Positions 1 to 7,294 of a DNA stretch of 17,761 nucleotides are shown here, piece after piece. Under the pieces are notes generated by a model, which ran no database searches, was not told where the DNA came from, and worked only from the letters and a program-made list of their open reading frames with translations. Within the stretch, counting starts at the first letter, position 1. Every line of letters begins with the position of its first letter. The DNA is from an uncultured Bacilli bacterium (GTDB lineage Bacteria > Bacillota_I > Bacilli_A > RF39 > UBA660). Where the stretch lies: contig CALVVW010000035.1 of NCBI GenBank assembly GCA_944364005.1, positions 1 through 17,761 on the forward strand, read 5' to 3'. The position numbers and the translations under genes were made by a program.

Positions 1-6
1 ATATAA

Positions 7-43
7 AAAAAGTGAATCTGTGGATAACACATTTTCACTTTTT
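7..43 (-). terminator. Rho-independent terminator after the XRE/DUF4097 unit
   Basis: Read on the minus strand this is a stem of about 10 pairs (GAAAAGTGAA-type arms, core AAGTGAA/TTCACTT at 10-16 and 34-40) with a 17-base loop, followed by a T run toward position 1. It lies about 80 bases downstream of the DUF4097 stop codon. The loop contains a perfect DnaA-box sequence (19-27), probably by chance. Confidence 0.65.
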
Positions 44-122
44 CTTTTTCCTGCTAAATTTTACCGGAACTCAAAATCTGTATACCCTAAATACAAAAAA
101 ATGTAAATTAAAAGATTACAAG

Positions 123-965
123 CTACCCAACAGTAATATCACCCGCATCATTTTCAATAGACAAAACATAAGTAGCACTTCGATGATTCTCCTTAATATC
201 GACAGTCCCTAAATCTGCGGTAGCATCTACATAAACATTAGTAATACTAGTAATTTCTACATCACCTAAAGAAAGAGTTATTTTAGAGTCTTTGATTAAG
301 TTTAACTTTTCTATAGAAATATCTCCCATATCACTATCAATTGACACTTTTTTTGTAATATTCACTACTTCAATATTCCCCATGTCTTGTGTAACAGTCA
401 AATTACCAACTTCACCAACAGAAACATCTCCCATATCACTATCAACAGATAAACTATTGGCTTGAGAAACAGAAACATCTCCCATATTAGCATTAATATC
501 AAAACTAGCATTAGGAAAACTACGAACCTTAACATTTCCATAATCTGTGGCTAAAGAAATGTTGATATTACTAGTATTAGGAAGATAAATCCGCACTAAA
601 TCTCGAGACTTAGGAAACGAAAAATGAAAACCTTCTTCTTCTGAAAAAACAATAGATAAAGAACTATCTATATCATCAATATTAAATAGCTCATAGTCAC
701 TAAAAATAGCTACATGAACCCGGCTATCATTAGAAGGTAATACCTCAATATTACCAACACTAACATCAACAGAAATCTCTTGAAAATGAGTATCATAAAC
801 TTCTTCAAATGCTAATTTTTCACTCACTTTAGAAATACCAAAATTAAATTTCCAAACAGGAAAAACACCACATAAAACAGCAATCATAAATCCAAGTAAC
901 AAAATACAAAGAACAGATAACAATATAATTAATACTATAGTTTTTGGTTTATTAGTCTTTATCAC
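123..965 (-). CDS. Membrane-anchored DUF4097-type beta-repeat protein
   Basis: A 280-residue protein. Residues 9-33 form a single hydrophobic membrane segment after a short basic N-terminus (signal anchor), and the rest is predicted to lie outside. The outer part is a run of short beta-strand repeats of the form D-x-G-[DN]-[VI]-x-V, such as DMGDVSV, DMGNIEV and DMGDISI, spaced about 17-20 residues apart. This is the hallmark of the DUF4097 'putative adhesin' beta-solenoid family. These proteins often sit next to envelope-stress or HTH regulators; biochemical function is unproven. The start is a GTG at 965, with AAAGGAG 9 bases upstream inside the end of the upstream gene, so the two genes overlap by 14 bases and are probably translationally coupled. 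Family assignment is fairly sure; role in envelope sensing is inference. Confidence 0.85.
   Translation of the reverse strand: MIKTNKPKTIVLIILLSVLCILLLGFMIAVLCGVFPVWKFNFGISKVSEKLAFEEVYDTHFQEISVDVSVGNIEVLPSNDSRVHVAIFSDYELFNIDDIDSSLSIVFSEEEGFHFSFPKSRDLVRIYLPNTSNINISLATDYGNVKVRSFPNASFDINANMGDVSVSQANSLSVDSDMGDVSVGEVGNLTVTQDMGNIEVVNITKKVSIDSDMGDISIEKLNLIKDSKITLSLGDVEITSITNVYVDATADLGTVDIKENHRSATYVLSIENDAGDITVG
321..487 (-). repeat. Tandem-like DNA repeats coding for the DMGDVSV units
   Basis: The 20 bases at 321-340 recur exactly at 426-445 (105 bases, 35 codons apart), and the 16 bases at 421-436 recur exactly at 472-487 (51 bases, 17 codons apart). All spacings are multiples of three and lie in the DUF4097 beta-repeat region. 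This suggests internal duplication of the repeat unit rather than a mobile repeat. Confidence 0.7.
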
Positions 966-1608
966 TAACGTTCACTCCTTTCAAAGAAAAACATAATTTA
1001 ATAATCTCTACAAGAAGTGCATAGACAATCCATAAAATCCATGTAACAGACCATGCCATAGTGAAAATACTCACGATAAGATAAATTACTAAAACAAATA
1101 ACGCAAGTACGCTCGTAATCTGTTTATACAGTTTTTCTTCTTTGGACAATACCCTTTTTTTCTGCTCTTTCGATTCCTTTACAGGATTCATCATCTCCAT
1201 ATAAACTAACAATCCCGTAGCAACAGCAATCACAACAAAGAAAATACAAACACCAACAATAGGACTACGTAAAACAACAGAAAAAGAAATAATCACCACA
1301 ATAGAAAGAATATATAACATCACAGCAATCGTAGTATACAAAGCTCTTTTATGAGTATACTCTATAGGATAAATCTCTTCTTCAAGTTTTTTCTCGCTAT
1401 CTACTAAAACACCATTTTCTTTAAATAATTCCTCGGTAGATATTTCATACAAATTACAAATAGGCACAACCTTATCAAAATCTGGAACACTCTGATTAGT
1501 TTCCCATTTGGAAATTGTCTGTCGTGTGACATGTAATAAATCCGCAACTTCTTCCTGAGACAGTCCTTTCTTTTTTCTTAGACTTAATAATTTCTCACCT
1601 AAATTCAT
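952..1608 (-). CDS. XRE-family regulator with four C-terminal membrane segments
   Basis: A 218-residue protein. Residues 7-60 are a classic Cro/CI (XRE, HTH_3) DNA-binding domain: LRKKKGLSQEEVADLL, then TRQTISKWE as recognition helix, then P-D-F-D-K. Residues about 90-112, 115-138, 163-184 and 188-208 are hydrophobic and look like four membrane helices, so the DNA-binding domain is tethered to the cytoplasmic face of the membrane. The start at 1608 is preferred over an upstream in-frame ATG (1680) because GAGGTG lies just upstream, alignment to XRE proteins begins there, and the extra 24 residues would cross a likely regulatory region. Its 3' end overlaps the DUF4097 gene. The pairing suggests a membrane signal is passed to transcription, probably of this operon; that is inference. 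Confidence 0.9.
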   Translation of the reverse strand: MNLGEKLLSLRKKKGLSQEEVADLLHVTRQTISKWETNQSVPDFDKVVPICNLYEISTEELFKENGVLVDSEKKLEEEIYPIEYTHKRALYTTIAVMLYILSIVVIISFSVVLRSPIVGVCIFFVVIAVATGLLVYMEMMNPVKESKEQKKRVLSKEEKLYKQITSVLALFVLVIYLIVSIFTMAWSVTWILWIVYALLVEIIKLCFSLKGVNVSDKD

Positions 1609-1626
1609 TTTTTTCACCTCATAATC

Positions 1627-1632
1627 ATTATA
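1627..1632 (-). promoter_or_regulatory. Possible -10 box of the XRE/DUF4097 unit
   Basis: A perfect TATAAT on the minus strand, 19 bases upstream of the XRE start codon. No good -35 is found at 16-18 bases; the nearest TTGACA (1675-1680) is 42 bases away and so cannot pair with it. Weak -35s are expected for promoters that need an activator. Confidence 0.35.
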
Positions 1633-1671
1633 GTAAATATAGCAGTTGCACACCACCAAAAGAACATGGAA

Positions 1672-1695
1672 TTTTGTCAACTATACTTAACAAAA
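1672..1695. promoter_or_regulatory. 24-bp near-perfect palindrome upstream of XRE gene (candidate operator)
   Basis: Arms TTTTGTCAA and TTAACAAAA flank a six-base spacer; 8 of 9 arm positions are complementary. It lies in the intergenic space between the DUF3592-like gene and the XRE regulator and has no T run after it on the minus strand, so it does not look like a terminator. Two-fold symmetry suits binding by a dimeric XRE protein. Confidence 0.4.
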
Positions 1696-1726
1696 GAAAA
1701 AAAGTTCTAAGAAGAGATATAAAATT

Positions 1727-2308
1727 TCATCTATGAGAATTATCATCTTCAGGAAGAACTTCTATATGAGAAAACTCATCTGCACTAAGAAAACTATCTG
1801 CACCAGAAGAGTCATCTTCATCTGACATATTCCATTTAATCTTATTTTTCAATAAAGTAATATTACGAAATACAATAAATACACCAACTAAGAAACATAG
1901 CAATCCTATAACTAAAAACATCCAAGGAAACTTTCCTAACTTAAATGTATATTCATCAGGGTTATCAGGGTTATATCGAATCTGAAACTCTGATCCTTCC
2001 TCTAAATTTTTAGGAAGGCCTACAACATTGTCATGATAATAATACTCTCCATAAATAGTATAAGAAATGCTATACTCGTCAACACCCTTTGCAATTTCAT
2101 GAGACTCAACCAACGCCGTAACAGAAGGATAAGAATGTTCTTTGATAAACGTTTGAATAGATTTAATAGCAAAATTTAAAAAAACAATACCAACTATAAC
2201 AAAAAGTATTCCTACTAAAATCCATAAAATAGTTTTTTTTGATTCTTGAATAAGTACTTTAAAAGAAGTTGCCTCATTTCTGTTTTGCTCCATATTTCTA
2301 AAATTCAT
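1727..2308 (-). CDS. DUF3592-like two-TM membrane protein
   Basis: A 193-residue protein with hydrophobic segments at about 26-48 and 127-147 enclosing an outer or loop domain of about 75 residues. The loop has the DUF3592 look: a run of strands with YSISYTIYGEYYY, then F-Q-I-R-Y-N-P-D-N-P-D-E-Y, the 'YnPxnP' turn typical of the family. The C-terminal 45 residues are acidic and probably cytoplasmic. Function of the family is unknown. ATG at 2308 has AAGGAG eight bases upstream. It stands alone between the NUDIX gene and the XRE unit, with its own extended -10 upstream. Confidence 0.8.
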   Translation of the reverse strand: MNFRNMEQNRNEATSFKVLIQESKKTILWILVGILFVIVGIVFLNFAIKSIQTFIKEHSYPSVTALVESHEIAKGVDEYSISYTIYGEYYYHDNVVGLPKNLEEGSEFQIRYNPDNPDEYTFKLGKFPWMFLVIGLLCFLVGVFIVFRNITLLKNKIKWNMSDEDDSSGADSFLSADEFSHIEVLPEDDNSHR

Positions 2309-2327
2309 ACTTTCACTCCTTTATTAA

Positions 2328-2336
2328 ATTGTAACA
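2328..2336 (-). promoter_or_regulatory. Extended -10 promoter for the DUF3592-like gene
   Basis: TGTTACAAT on the minus strand (TGn followed by TACAAT), about 20 bases before the start codon. No clear -35 is seen, as is common for extended -10 promoters. Confidence 0.4.
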
Positions 2337-2371
2337 TAAGAAAAGAACAAAAAATGAAAACTTCTTATATT

Positions 2372-2938
2372 TTATGATATAGTTGACACCATATTTAACT
2401 TTTGAATAATTCTCTGAAACACAGGAATAGTAAAAAACACAATATTTTCATAATCGACTTCATCCAAAGGAATCCACTTTAGACCTGAACTTTCTTCTTC
2501 ACGATAACAAAGAGGAAGACTATCATCTGCTTCTACCAAATAAATTACATCAAAATGTACATGAGAAGAAACATAACGTCCATGTTTAACATGACCGACA
2601 ATAGGACAAGAAGAAATAGCAAAGATAGAAGAGTCTAACACTTTCGTCTTTAATCCCGTCTCCTCTTCTACTTCCCGAAGAGCAACACTAAGTAAATCCT
2701 CACACCCATCAGCATGACCTCCAGGATATACCCAGCCTTTATATATATTATGATAAACAACAAGCACTTTATCTCTAGCCTGATTAACAACAAAACAAGA
2801 AGCAGAAAAATGACCAAATTCATTTTCTCTAGTTAAAACATCTGAAAAAGTATCAATAAACCGAAGAAAATACTCTTTTTCTTTTTTCTCTACCTCATCA
2901 AAGGGAACAAACTCCTCAATCTCTTCTTTAAGCATCAT
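2372..2938 (-). CDS. NUDIX hydrolase
   Basis: A 188-residue protein. The full Nudix box is present at residues 74-96: G-x5-E-x7-R-E-V-x-E-E-x-G-L, reading GHADGCE then REVEEETGL, the Mg2+-binding catalytic helix-loop. It would hydrolyse a nucleoside diphosphate linked to some other moiety; the substrate cannot be read from sequence. The preceding W-V-Y-P-G-G-H and the late strand region fit a standard Nudix fold. Start: the longest frame opens with GTG at 2944, but that codon overlaps the AGGAG; ATG at 2938 or 2935 (5 or 8 bases after the site) is better. The gene lies 15 bases downstream of a decayed hydrolase gene and may once have been its operon partner. Confidence 0.9.
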   Translation of the reverse strand: MMLKEEIEEFVPFDEVEKKEKEYFLRFIDTFSDVLTRENEFGHFSASCFVVNQARDKVLVVYHNIYKGWVYPGGHADGCEDLLSVALREVEEETGLKTKVLDSSIFAISSCPIVGHVKHGRYVSSHVHFDVIYLVEADDSLPLCYREEESSGLKWIPLDEVDYENIVFFTIPVFQRIIQKLNMVSTIS

Positions 2939-2953
2939 AATCACTCCTAACTT

Positions 2954-3238
2954 CTATAGACAAGAAAGAATTTCTCTAAACTCTAAATATCCGCTTTTTT
3001 CATAAAAATGACCTGCACTAGAAACAAATGTTTCTCTAACAAAAACTTAATAATAAAAATAAAACCTAAAAAACACAGTATCAAAATTAATACAACAAGT
3101 ATCTAAATAACTAGAGAAAATATGACTACAACTATCAATACATAATCTAACTCTCTTACTTATTTACCTTTGTAACCAAGGAATAAAATTTTTATAAGGA
3201 TTACCATAACAGCCATGAATAATAAAATAGTTTTCCAT
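2954..3238 (-). pseudogene. Decayed RBBP9/YdeN-type alpha/beta hydrolase
   Basis: From the ATG at 3238, with GAGGTG upstream, the frame reads MENYFIIHGCYGNPYKNFIP then WLQR and stops at 3164. This is the recognisable N-terminus of RBBP9/YdeN-like serine hydrolases (the IIHG turn and the PW motif). In the same frame after that stop, the minus strand continues to a second internal stop (TAA), then FVSSAGHFYEKSGYLEF followed by REILSCL and a TAG at 2954. This is the family's C-terminus, including the AGHF catalytic histidine and the EKSGYxEF signature. The remnant spans about 94 codons against about 180 for the family, so most of the core, including the nucleophile serine motif, is gone. A promoter and ribosome site remain. 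It accounts for most of the gap between the NUDIX and M16 genes (2939-3288). Confidence 0.75.
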
Positions 3239-3260
3239 AAAACACCTCAATTCTAATAAT

Positions 3261-3269
3261 AGTATATCA
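3261..3269 (-). promoter_or_regulatory. Relic extended -10 of the hydrolase pseudogene
   Basis: TGATATACT on the minus strand (TGn plus TATACT), 23 bases upstream of the pseudogene's ATG. It may now drive the NUDIX gene. Confidence 0.35.
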
Positions 3270-3271
3270 TA

Positions 3272-3315
3272 CCAAAAGAAGAACTCGCTTATAAAACGAG
3301 TTCTTCTTCTTTTGG
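3272..3315 (-). terminator. Terminator hairpin overlapping the 3' end of the ymfH-like gene
   Basis: A 12-pair perfect stem (arms ending ...GAACTCG and CGAGTTC..., 3276-3287 and 3297-3308), with further pairing outward past a 3-base bulge. The loop (3288-3296) contains the TAA stop codon of the M16 gene. The distal arm is U-rich, ending UUCUUUU, but no separate U run follows, so efficiency is uncertain. Confidence 0.6.
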
Positions 3316-4575
3316 CATCATAGTAACAACAGCCAAATTATGAAAATCAATTTGAGATACAATCTTTTCTAATGTCTTTATATCCATACTACGAATAACA
3401 TCTACTTTATTAGGAATAACCCTATGATATCGTATGATATCATCATAAACATTATTTACAGTTGCATCAATACTATCAGCAATCTTAACTTCATTCGCAA
3501 TCCATACTTTTTTCATACGTTGAAACATAGCTTCATCTAACGAATGACTAGATAGTTCTTTCTTAATCGCTTTTATTAATTTTTCAGGCTGATTCGTAGA
3601 TGCTAAGATAATAAATGTTTTATATTCCTCTATATTATCCCAATCAAGAAAAATACTATTAAGTAATTTCTCATTACGCGCATGTTCTCTAAAAATAGAA
3701 GAAGAGCCAAATAACATAGTACTAAGCATCGTTAAATATAAATCAAGTTCTAAATCATCATATTCTCCTAAGTCTTTAATCGCAATCTTTAGTCCAATTC
3801 CAATCTTAGGAACTTGAATATTACCAAAAATAGAATCTTCCTTTTTACAAACAGATTTTTTCTCCTTGGCTGGTACAACATTCGCAATTCCCAAGTTTTC
3901 TCTATGATCTAACTCTTCATGAACTACTTTAATAGCTTCATCCACAGAAAAATTACCAACAACCAGTAAAAACATATTATTAGGACTATAAAAATTACGA
4001 TAACACAAATATAAATCTTCTTTCGTAATCTTATTAATCTCATCGACCGTACCACCAATATCTACTCTTCTTGGATGTACATGATAAATATCTTCACGAA
4101 GTCTAGTTTCAAGTTGCACATCTGGTAAATCAGCATACATCTTCAACTCTTCTGCAATAATACCCTTTTCTTTCTCAACATTATCATCTGTATAATAAGG
4201 AGAATTAACATACTGAATCAAATAACGTAAATTATCTAAGAAATTTTTAGTACCATAACAAATATACTGCGTACTATTATAAGAAGTAGAAGCGTTAGAA
4301 CCTGTACCAGTTTTAGAAAAATAAGCAAACGGATCTTCCCCAGATTCTTGTTCAAACATTTTATGCTCTAAAAAATGAGCAATACCATCAGGCACCTTAA
4401 CTGCCTTCTTCTCCCCAGCAGGAATAAAATTAGTAATCTCAGAGCCAAAATAAGTCGCATAACTCATAAAATAATTAGCTTTATTAGAAAAAGGAATAAA
4501 AATAACATCAAGTCCATTATCCAAAGTTTCTGTATAAACAACCAAATCTAATCCCTTTAAATCAATTTTTTTCAT
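3289..4575 (-). CDS. ymfH: M16 zinc peptidase, YmfH-like (catalytic partner)
   Basis: A 428-residue protein of the M16 (pitrilysin/insulinase) family. The inverted zinc motif HFLEH is at residues 67-71, and the downstream acidic ligand region is EKGIIAEE (E142/E143), so the zinc site looks complete. The N-terminal lobe carries the catalytic centre and the C-terminal lobe is the second M16 half. Length matches Bacillus YmfH (about 430). The first in-frame ATG (4581) has no spacing from the AGAGGGGG site; the second ATG at 4575 has a proper gap and is chosen. It overlaps the upstream ymfF-like gene by 14 bases, which suggests coupled translation and a two-subunit peptidase. The substrate is unknown. 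The gene ends in a terminator whose loop holds the stop codon. Confidence 0.92.
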   Translation of the reverse strand: MKKIDLKGLDLVVYTETLDNGLDVIFIPFSNKANYFMSYATYFGSEITNFIPAGEKKAVKVPDGIAHFLEHKMFEQESGEDPFAYFSKTGTGSNASTSYNSTQYICYGTKNFLDNLRYLIQYVNSPYYTDDNVEKEKGIIAEELKMYADLPDVQLETRLREDIYHVHPRRVDIGGTVDEINKITKEDLYLCYRNFYSPNNMFLLVVGNFSVDEAIKVVHEELDHRENLGIANVVPAKEKKSVCKKEDSIFGNIQVPKIGIGLKIAIKDLGEYDDLELDLYLTMLSTMLFGSSSIFREHARNEKLLNSIFLDWDNIEEYKTFIILASTNQPEKLIKAIKKELSSHSLDEAMFQRMKKVWIANEVKIADSIDATVNNVYDDIIRYHRVIPNKVDVIRSMDIKTLEKIVSQIDFHNLAVVTMMPKEEELVL

Positions 4576-5833
4576 CGCCATCCCCCTCTAAAAAGAACAC
4601 AGTATCAATCTTTACTTTTTTCGCAACCTTAACAATATCTTCTTTGGATACGTTCATAATATTGCGTCTTTTTTCTTCAATTGTATCCGTACCAATTAAC
4701 TCCATCATATAATAATTATCTAATATTTGATTAGGACTATCCTCAAGCTCATCTAAAGCTGTACAAAAATATTCTTTCGCAACCCGAATTTCTTCGTCAG
4801 TAATTTTTCCCTTTTTCATATCTAACAAAATATTATCAATTAATTCTAATGTCTTAGTATAATTTTCTTTATCAATACCAGCTCGAATTAATACTAAATG
4901 ATCAAGTTTATTAGGAACAGAATTAATAACATAACAAAGAGAATACTTTTCTCTAACTTCTTTAAATAATTTAGAGTCTCCACTTCCTCCTAAAATAATA
5001 TTAAATAAAGTAAGAGCATAATTTCTTTCATAATCATTAAGTCCATGAGCACGGCATCCAATAGCTAACTTAGATTGTGAAGTAGAAACAATTTCTTTTT
5101 CGAACAATCTCTTAGAACGAGGCTTAATATCTTCAAGTAAATAAGGAACTCTTTGTCTTTTTACTGTTTTAATAGGAATAACTTCGCGAATCATCTGTGT
5201 CATTTCTTTAATATCAATATCTCCTATAACAAAAATATCTACTAAATCACTACGAATCATTTTTTGATAATATTGATAAATAGAACTTGGTGTAATTTTT
5301 TCTAAATCTTCTAAATATCCTACCATACGATAAGAAGATACACGTTTTTTATCCATAGTTTCAAATAATCGAAGTAAACTATAACTAGCACCATCTTCCT
5401 TCAAAGATGAAAGATGACTCTTAGCAGTCGTTTTTACAATTTCTAATTTTTCTAAAGAAAATTTCTGATTTAAAACATCTGGATGAAAAACAATTTCATT
5501 TAAAAAATCTAAAGCTTTTCTAAAATTACCTTCTTCTGTATATCTATCATGTAAAACCGATAAATAAATATCTAAATTATTATAATTACCTAATCTAGAA
5601 TTATAAGTTTGAATATCTGCAGCATATAAATCCTGTGCCGCAATTGTTAATTCTCTCTTACTTGGATATTTACTACTAGATTGTAAAAACATATCACATA
5701 AAATATTACGTACTGTAATTTCCTCTTTTACAACAGGACTTCGAAAAGCAATTCGCACCGTAATAGTTTTAAACTTATTTGTCTTAATTAAATGTAAATT
5801 ATAAGAACCTAAATCTTTTTTTACGTATTCCAT
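4562..5833 (-). CDS. ymfF: M16 peptidase-like protein, YmfF-like (non-catalytic partner)
   Basis: A 423-residue M16-family protein. The usual HxxEH zinc motif is absent: the matching region (residues about 40-60, VRNILCDMFLQSSSKYPS) has no histidine or glutamate pair. The fold is still evident from the second half, for instance ALTLFNIILGGSGDSKLFKEVREKYSLCY, written here in part as LGGSGDSKLFKEVREKYSLC, a hallmark of M16 C-terminal domains. In Bacillus the paired YmfF likewise lacks the motif and sits beside the active YmfH; dimers of active and inactive halves are known in M16B (mitochondrial processing peptidase). ATG at 5833 with AGGGTG upstream; only 23 bases separate it from deoD. Confidence 0.88.
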   Translation of the reverse strand: MEYVKKDLGSYNLHLIKTNKFKTITVRIAFRSPVVKEEITVRNILCDMFLQSSSKYPSKRELTIAAQDLYAADIQTYNSRLGNYNNLDIYLSVLHDRYTEEGNFRKALDFLNEIVFHPDVLNQKFSLEKLEIVKTTAKSHLSSLKEDGASYSLLRLFETMDKKRVSSYRMVGYLEDLEKITPSSIYQYYQKMIRSDLVDIFVIGDIDIKEMTQMIREVIPIKTVKRQRVPYLLEDIKPRSKRLFEKEIVSTSQSKLAIGCRAHGLNDYERNYALTLFNIILGGSGDSKLFKEVREKYSLCYVINSVPNKLDHLVLIRAGIDKENYTKTLELIDNILLDMKKGKITDEEIRVAKEYFCTALDELEDSPNQILDNYYMMELIGTDTIEEKRRNIMNVSKEDIVKVAKKVKIDTVFFLEGDGDEKN

Positions 5834-5856
5834 ACTTCACCCTTTTCTATATTATT

Positions 5857-6573
5857 TTAAAGTACTGCCGTATCTAATGCTAATTCTATCATTTGATTTA
5901 ATGATGTCTCCCTCTCTTCACTAGAAAGACTTCTCTTATCATAAAAAGAATCAACAACAGTCATCAAACAACTAGCTTCTCTACCCAGTTTTTTTGCAAT
6001 ATAAAACAAACCAAAAGCTTCCATTTCCACAGCTAAATAATCATCCCCCGGAAAATTAGTTCGAAAAACATCTTCGTTATCAGCATATAAATCAAACACA
6101 TCACTAGTAATAGTTTTACCAACTTTTAAAGGAATATGTGCATCATCTGCAATTTTTTTTATCTTATCATTTAAACTATGACTAGCTTCAACATAATTAA
6201 TATCTTGATTATCCAGTAACTGATCAAAATAACTCTTACAATAAGCCCCTGTAGATAAAACAACATCTAATAATTTTACATCTTTATGAAAAGAACCAGA
6301 CGTACCAATACGAATAATTTTTTCTACATGATAAAACTTATATAATTCATAAGAATAAATTCCAATACTAGGAACTCCCATACCTGAAGCAAAAACAGTA
6401 ACTCTCTTTCCCTTATAATATCCAGTATATCCGAACATATTTCTAACGGTATTAATTAATTTATAATCCGTTAAAAAATTTTCCGCAATATACTTAGCAC
6501 GCAAAGGATCTCCTGGCATAAGTACAACTTCTGCAATATCATCTAATTTACTTTCTATATGTGGCGTAGCCAT
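5857..6573 (-). CDS. deoD: Purine nucleoside phosphorylase, DeoD type
   Basis: A 238-residue protein, typical hexameric PNP length (about 235-239). It splits purine (deoxy)nucleosides with phosphate to the base and (deoxy)ribose-1-phosphate in cytosolic purine salvage. The start MATPHIESKLDDIA and VVLMPGDPLRAKYIAENF closely match E. coli DeoD. Visible sites: H5; R25 in GDPLRAK and the RIGTSGS loop (88-94) for phosphate; VEMEA (182-186) for ribose; D208 in TVVDS and R221 in the EERET stretch, matching the catalytic Asp204/Arg217 pair of E. coli. ATG has an AAGG site upstream. First gene of an apparent operon with two M16 proteins; its own promoter lies just upstream. Confidence 0.96.
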   Translation of the reverse strand: MATPHIESKLDDIAEVVLMPGDPLRAKYIAENFLTDYKLINTVRNMFGYTGYYKGKRVTVFASGMGVPSIGIYSYELYKFYHVEKIIRIGTSGSFHKDVKLLDVVLSTGAYCKSYFDQLLDNQDINYVEASHSLNDKIKKIADDAHIPLKVGKTITSDVFDLYADNEDVFRTNFPGDDYLAVEMEAFGLFYIAKKLGREASCLMTVVDSFYDKRSLSSEERETSLNQMIELALDTAVL

Positions 6574-6598
6574 AACATACCTTCTTTCTACAATATTT

Positions 6599-6626
6599 AT
6601 TATATCAAGAATAAAGAAAAATACAA
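6599..6626 (-). promoter_or_regulatory. Promoter of the deoD-ymfF-ymfH operon
   Basis: Minus strand: TTGTAT (6621-6626), 16-base spacer, TATAAT (6599-6604) preceded by TGA, giving an extended -10. It lies between the upstream lipoprotein terminator and the deoD ribosome site. Confidence 0.65.
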
Positions 6627-6628
6627 AG

Positions 6629-6653
6629 AAAAAGAGTACTAATTACTACTCTT
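6629..6653 (-). terminator. Terminator after the lipoprotein pair
   Basis: Stem AAGAGTA/TACTCTT (7 pairs, 6647-6653 with 6632-6638), 8-base loop containing the TAG stop codon of the lipoprotein gene (6639-6641), followed on the minus strand by a T-rich run. It abuts the deoD promoter. Confidence 0.65.
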
Positions 6654-7286
6654 AAACTTCTGATACCATGACTTAACACGTTCCTTGACATTATCTTTAC
6701 CGTCTCTAAAATCATCACCAATTTGATTTTTAATCTCACCTAAAGCCTGATAATTTTCTTCTCCTAAATAATTCTTAATCTGATCTAGCGTTGAAAGATA
6801 AATACTGCTAGTAAATTCTGATGCCACTTGATATTTTTCTGACAAATGATCTTTCCATTGAGGAGCAATTTCTTCTCCTAAAGAAACAATAGTATCAAGA
6901 TTTTCCATCGTAATAGACTTACCTTCCTCCATTAAATCATCAAAATAAACTTCACCAATAGGCTCATCATAAAAGATAAAATCAACACCAGTAATAAAAA
7001 CTTCTTTTATTTTATTTTTTGCTTCTTCTATTCTTTCTTGTTGAACAAACTCTTCAATACTAGATAAATCTCCAGAAAAATAATCAAAAGAAGTATCTTC
7101 TAAACTACCTTGATCAGCATCGTAAAAAACCAAAGAATCATCTACCTTACTATCTTCACTCTCCTGCTCCAAAGAAGTAGGAATATCTAAAGTATTAGAT
7201 ACCTGACCACATCCAGAACAAGAAAGAACAACTCCTCCACTGAATAATAAAACTTTTAAACTTTTAAAAATATGAATTTTTTTCAT
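6639..7286 (-). CDS. Acidic lipoprotein of unknown function (second of a pair)
   Basis: A 215-residue protein I do not recognise. A basic start (MKKIHIFKSLK), a hydrophobic stretch to about residue 21 and Cys at 23 and 26 (LSCSGC) indicate a type II signal peptide and lipid anchoring; C26 after S-G fits best, though C23 is possible. The mature part is acidic at first (residues 35-75), then rich in amphipathic helix, with a lysine-rich C-terminus (VKERVKSWYQKFKSS). It contains no catalytic motif I can name. ATG at 7286 has a strong AGGAGG site that overlaps the stop codon of the upstream lipoprotein gene (eight bases between genes), so the two are surely cotranscribed. The pair may act together at the cell surface; that is inference. 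Confidence 0.8.
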   Translation of the reverse strand: MKKIHIFKSLKVLLFSGGVVLSCSGCGQVSNTLDIPTSLEQESEDSKVDDSLVFYDADQGSLEDTSFDYFSGDLSSIEEFVQQERIEEAKNKIKEVFITGVDFIFYDEPIGEVYFDDLMEEGKSITMENLDTIVSLGEEIAPQWKDHLSEKYQVASEFTSSIYLSTLDQIKNYLGEENYQALGEIKNQIGDDFRDGKDNVKERVKSWYQKFKSSN

Positions 7287-7294
7287 ATAACCTC

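Noticed and set aside
19..27. Perfect DnaA box (TTATCCACA on the minus strand)
   Set aside because: Single copy in a terminator loop; no cluster of boxes, no dnaA/dnaN nearby. Another TTATNCACA at 16479-16487 is inside the PBP coding end. Not evidence for an origin.
12..212. Plus-strand open frame
   Set aside because: Runs through the terminator and antisense to the DUF4097 gene; no ribosome site or domain.
1675..1680. TTGACA as -35 of the XRE gene
   Set aside because: 42 bases from the only TATAAT, and no -10 at the proper distance; better explained as part of a palindrome.
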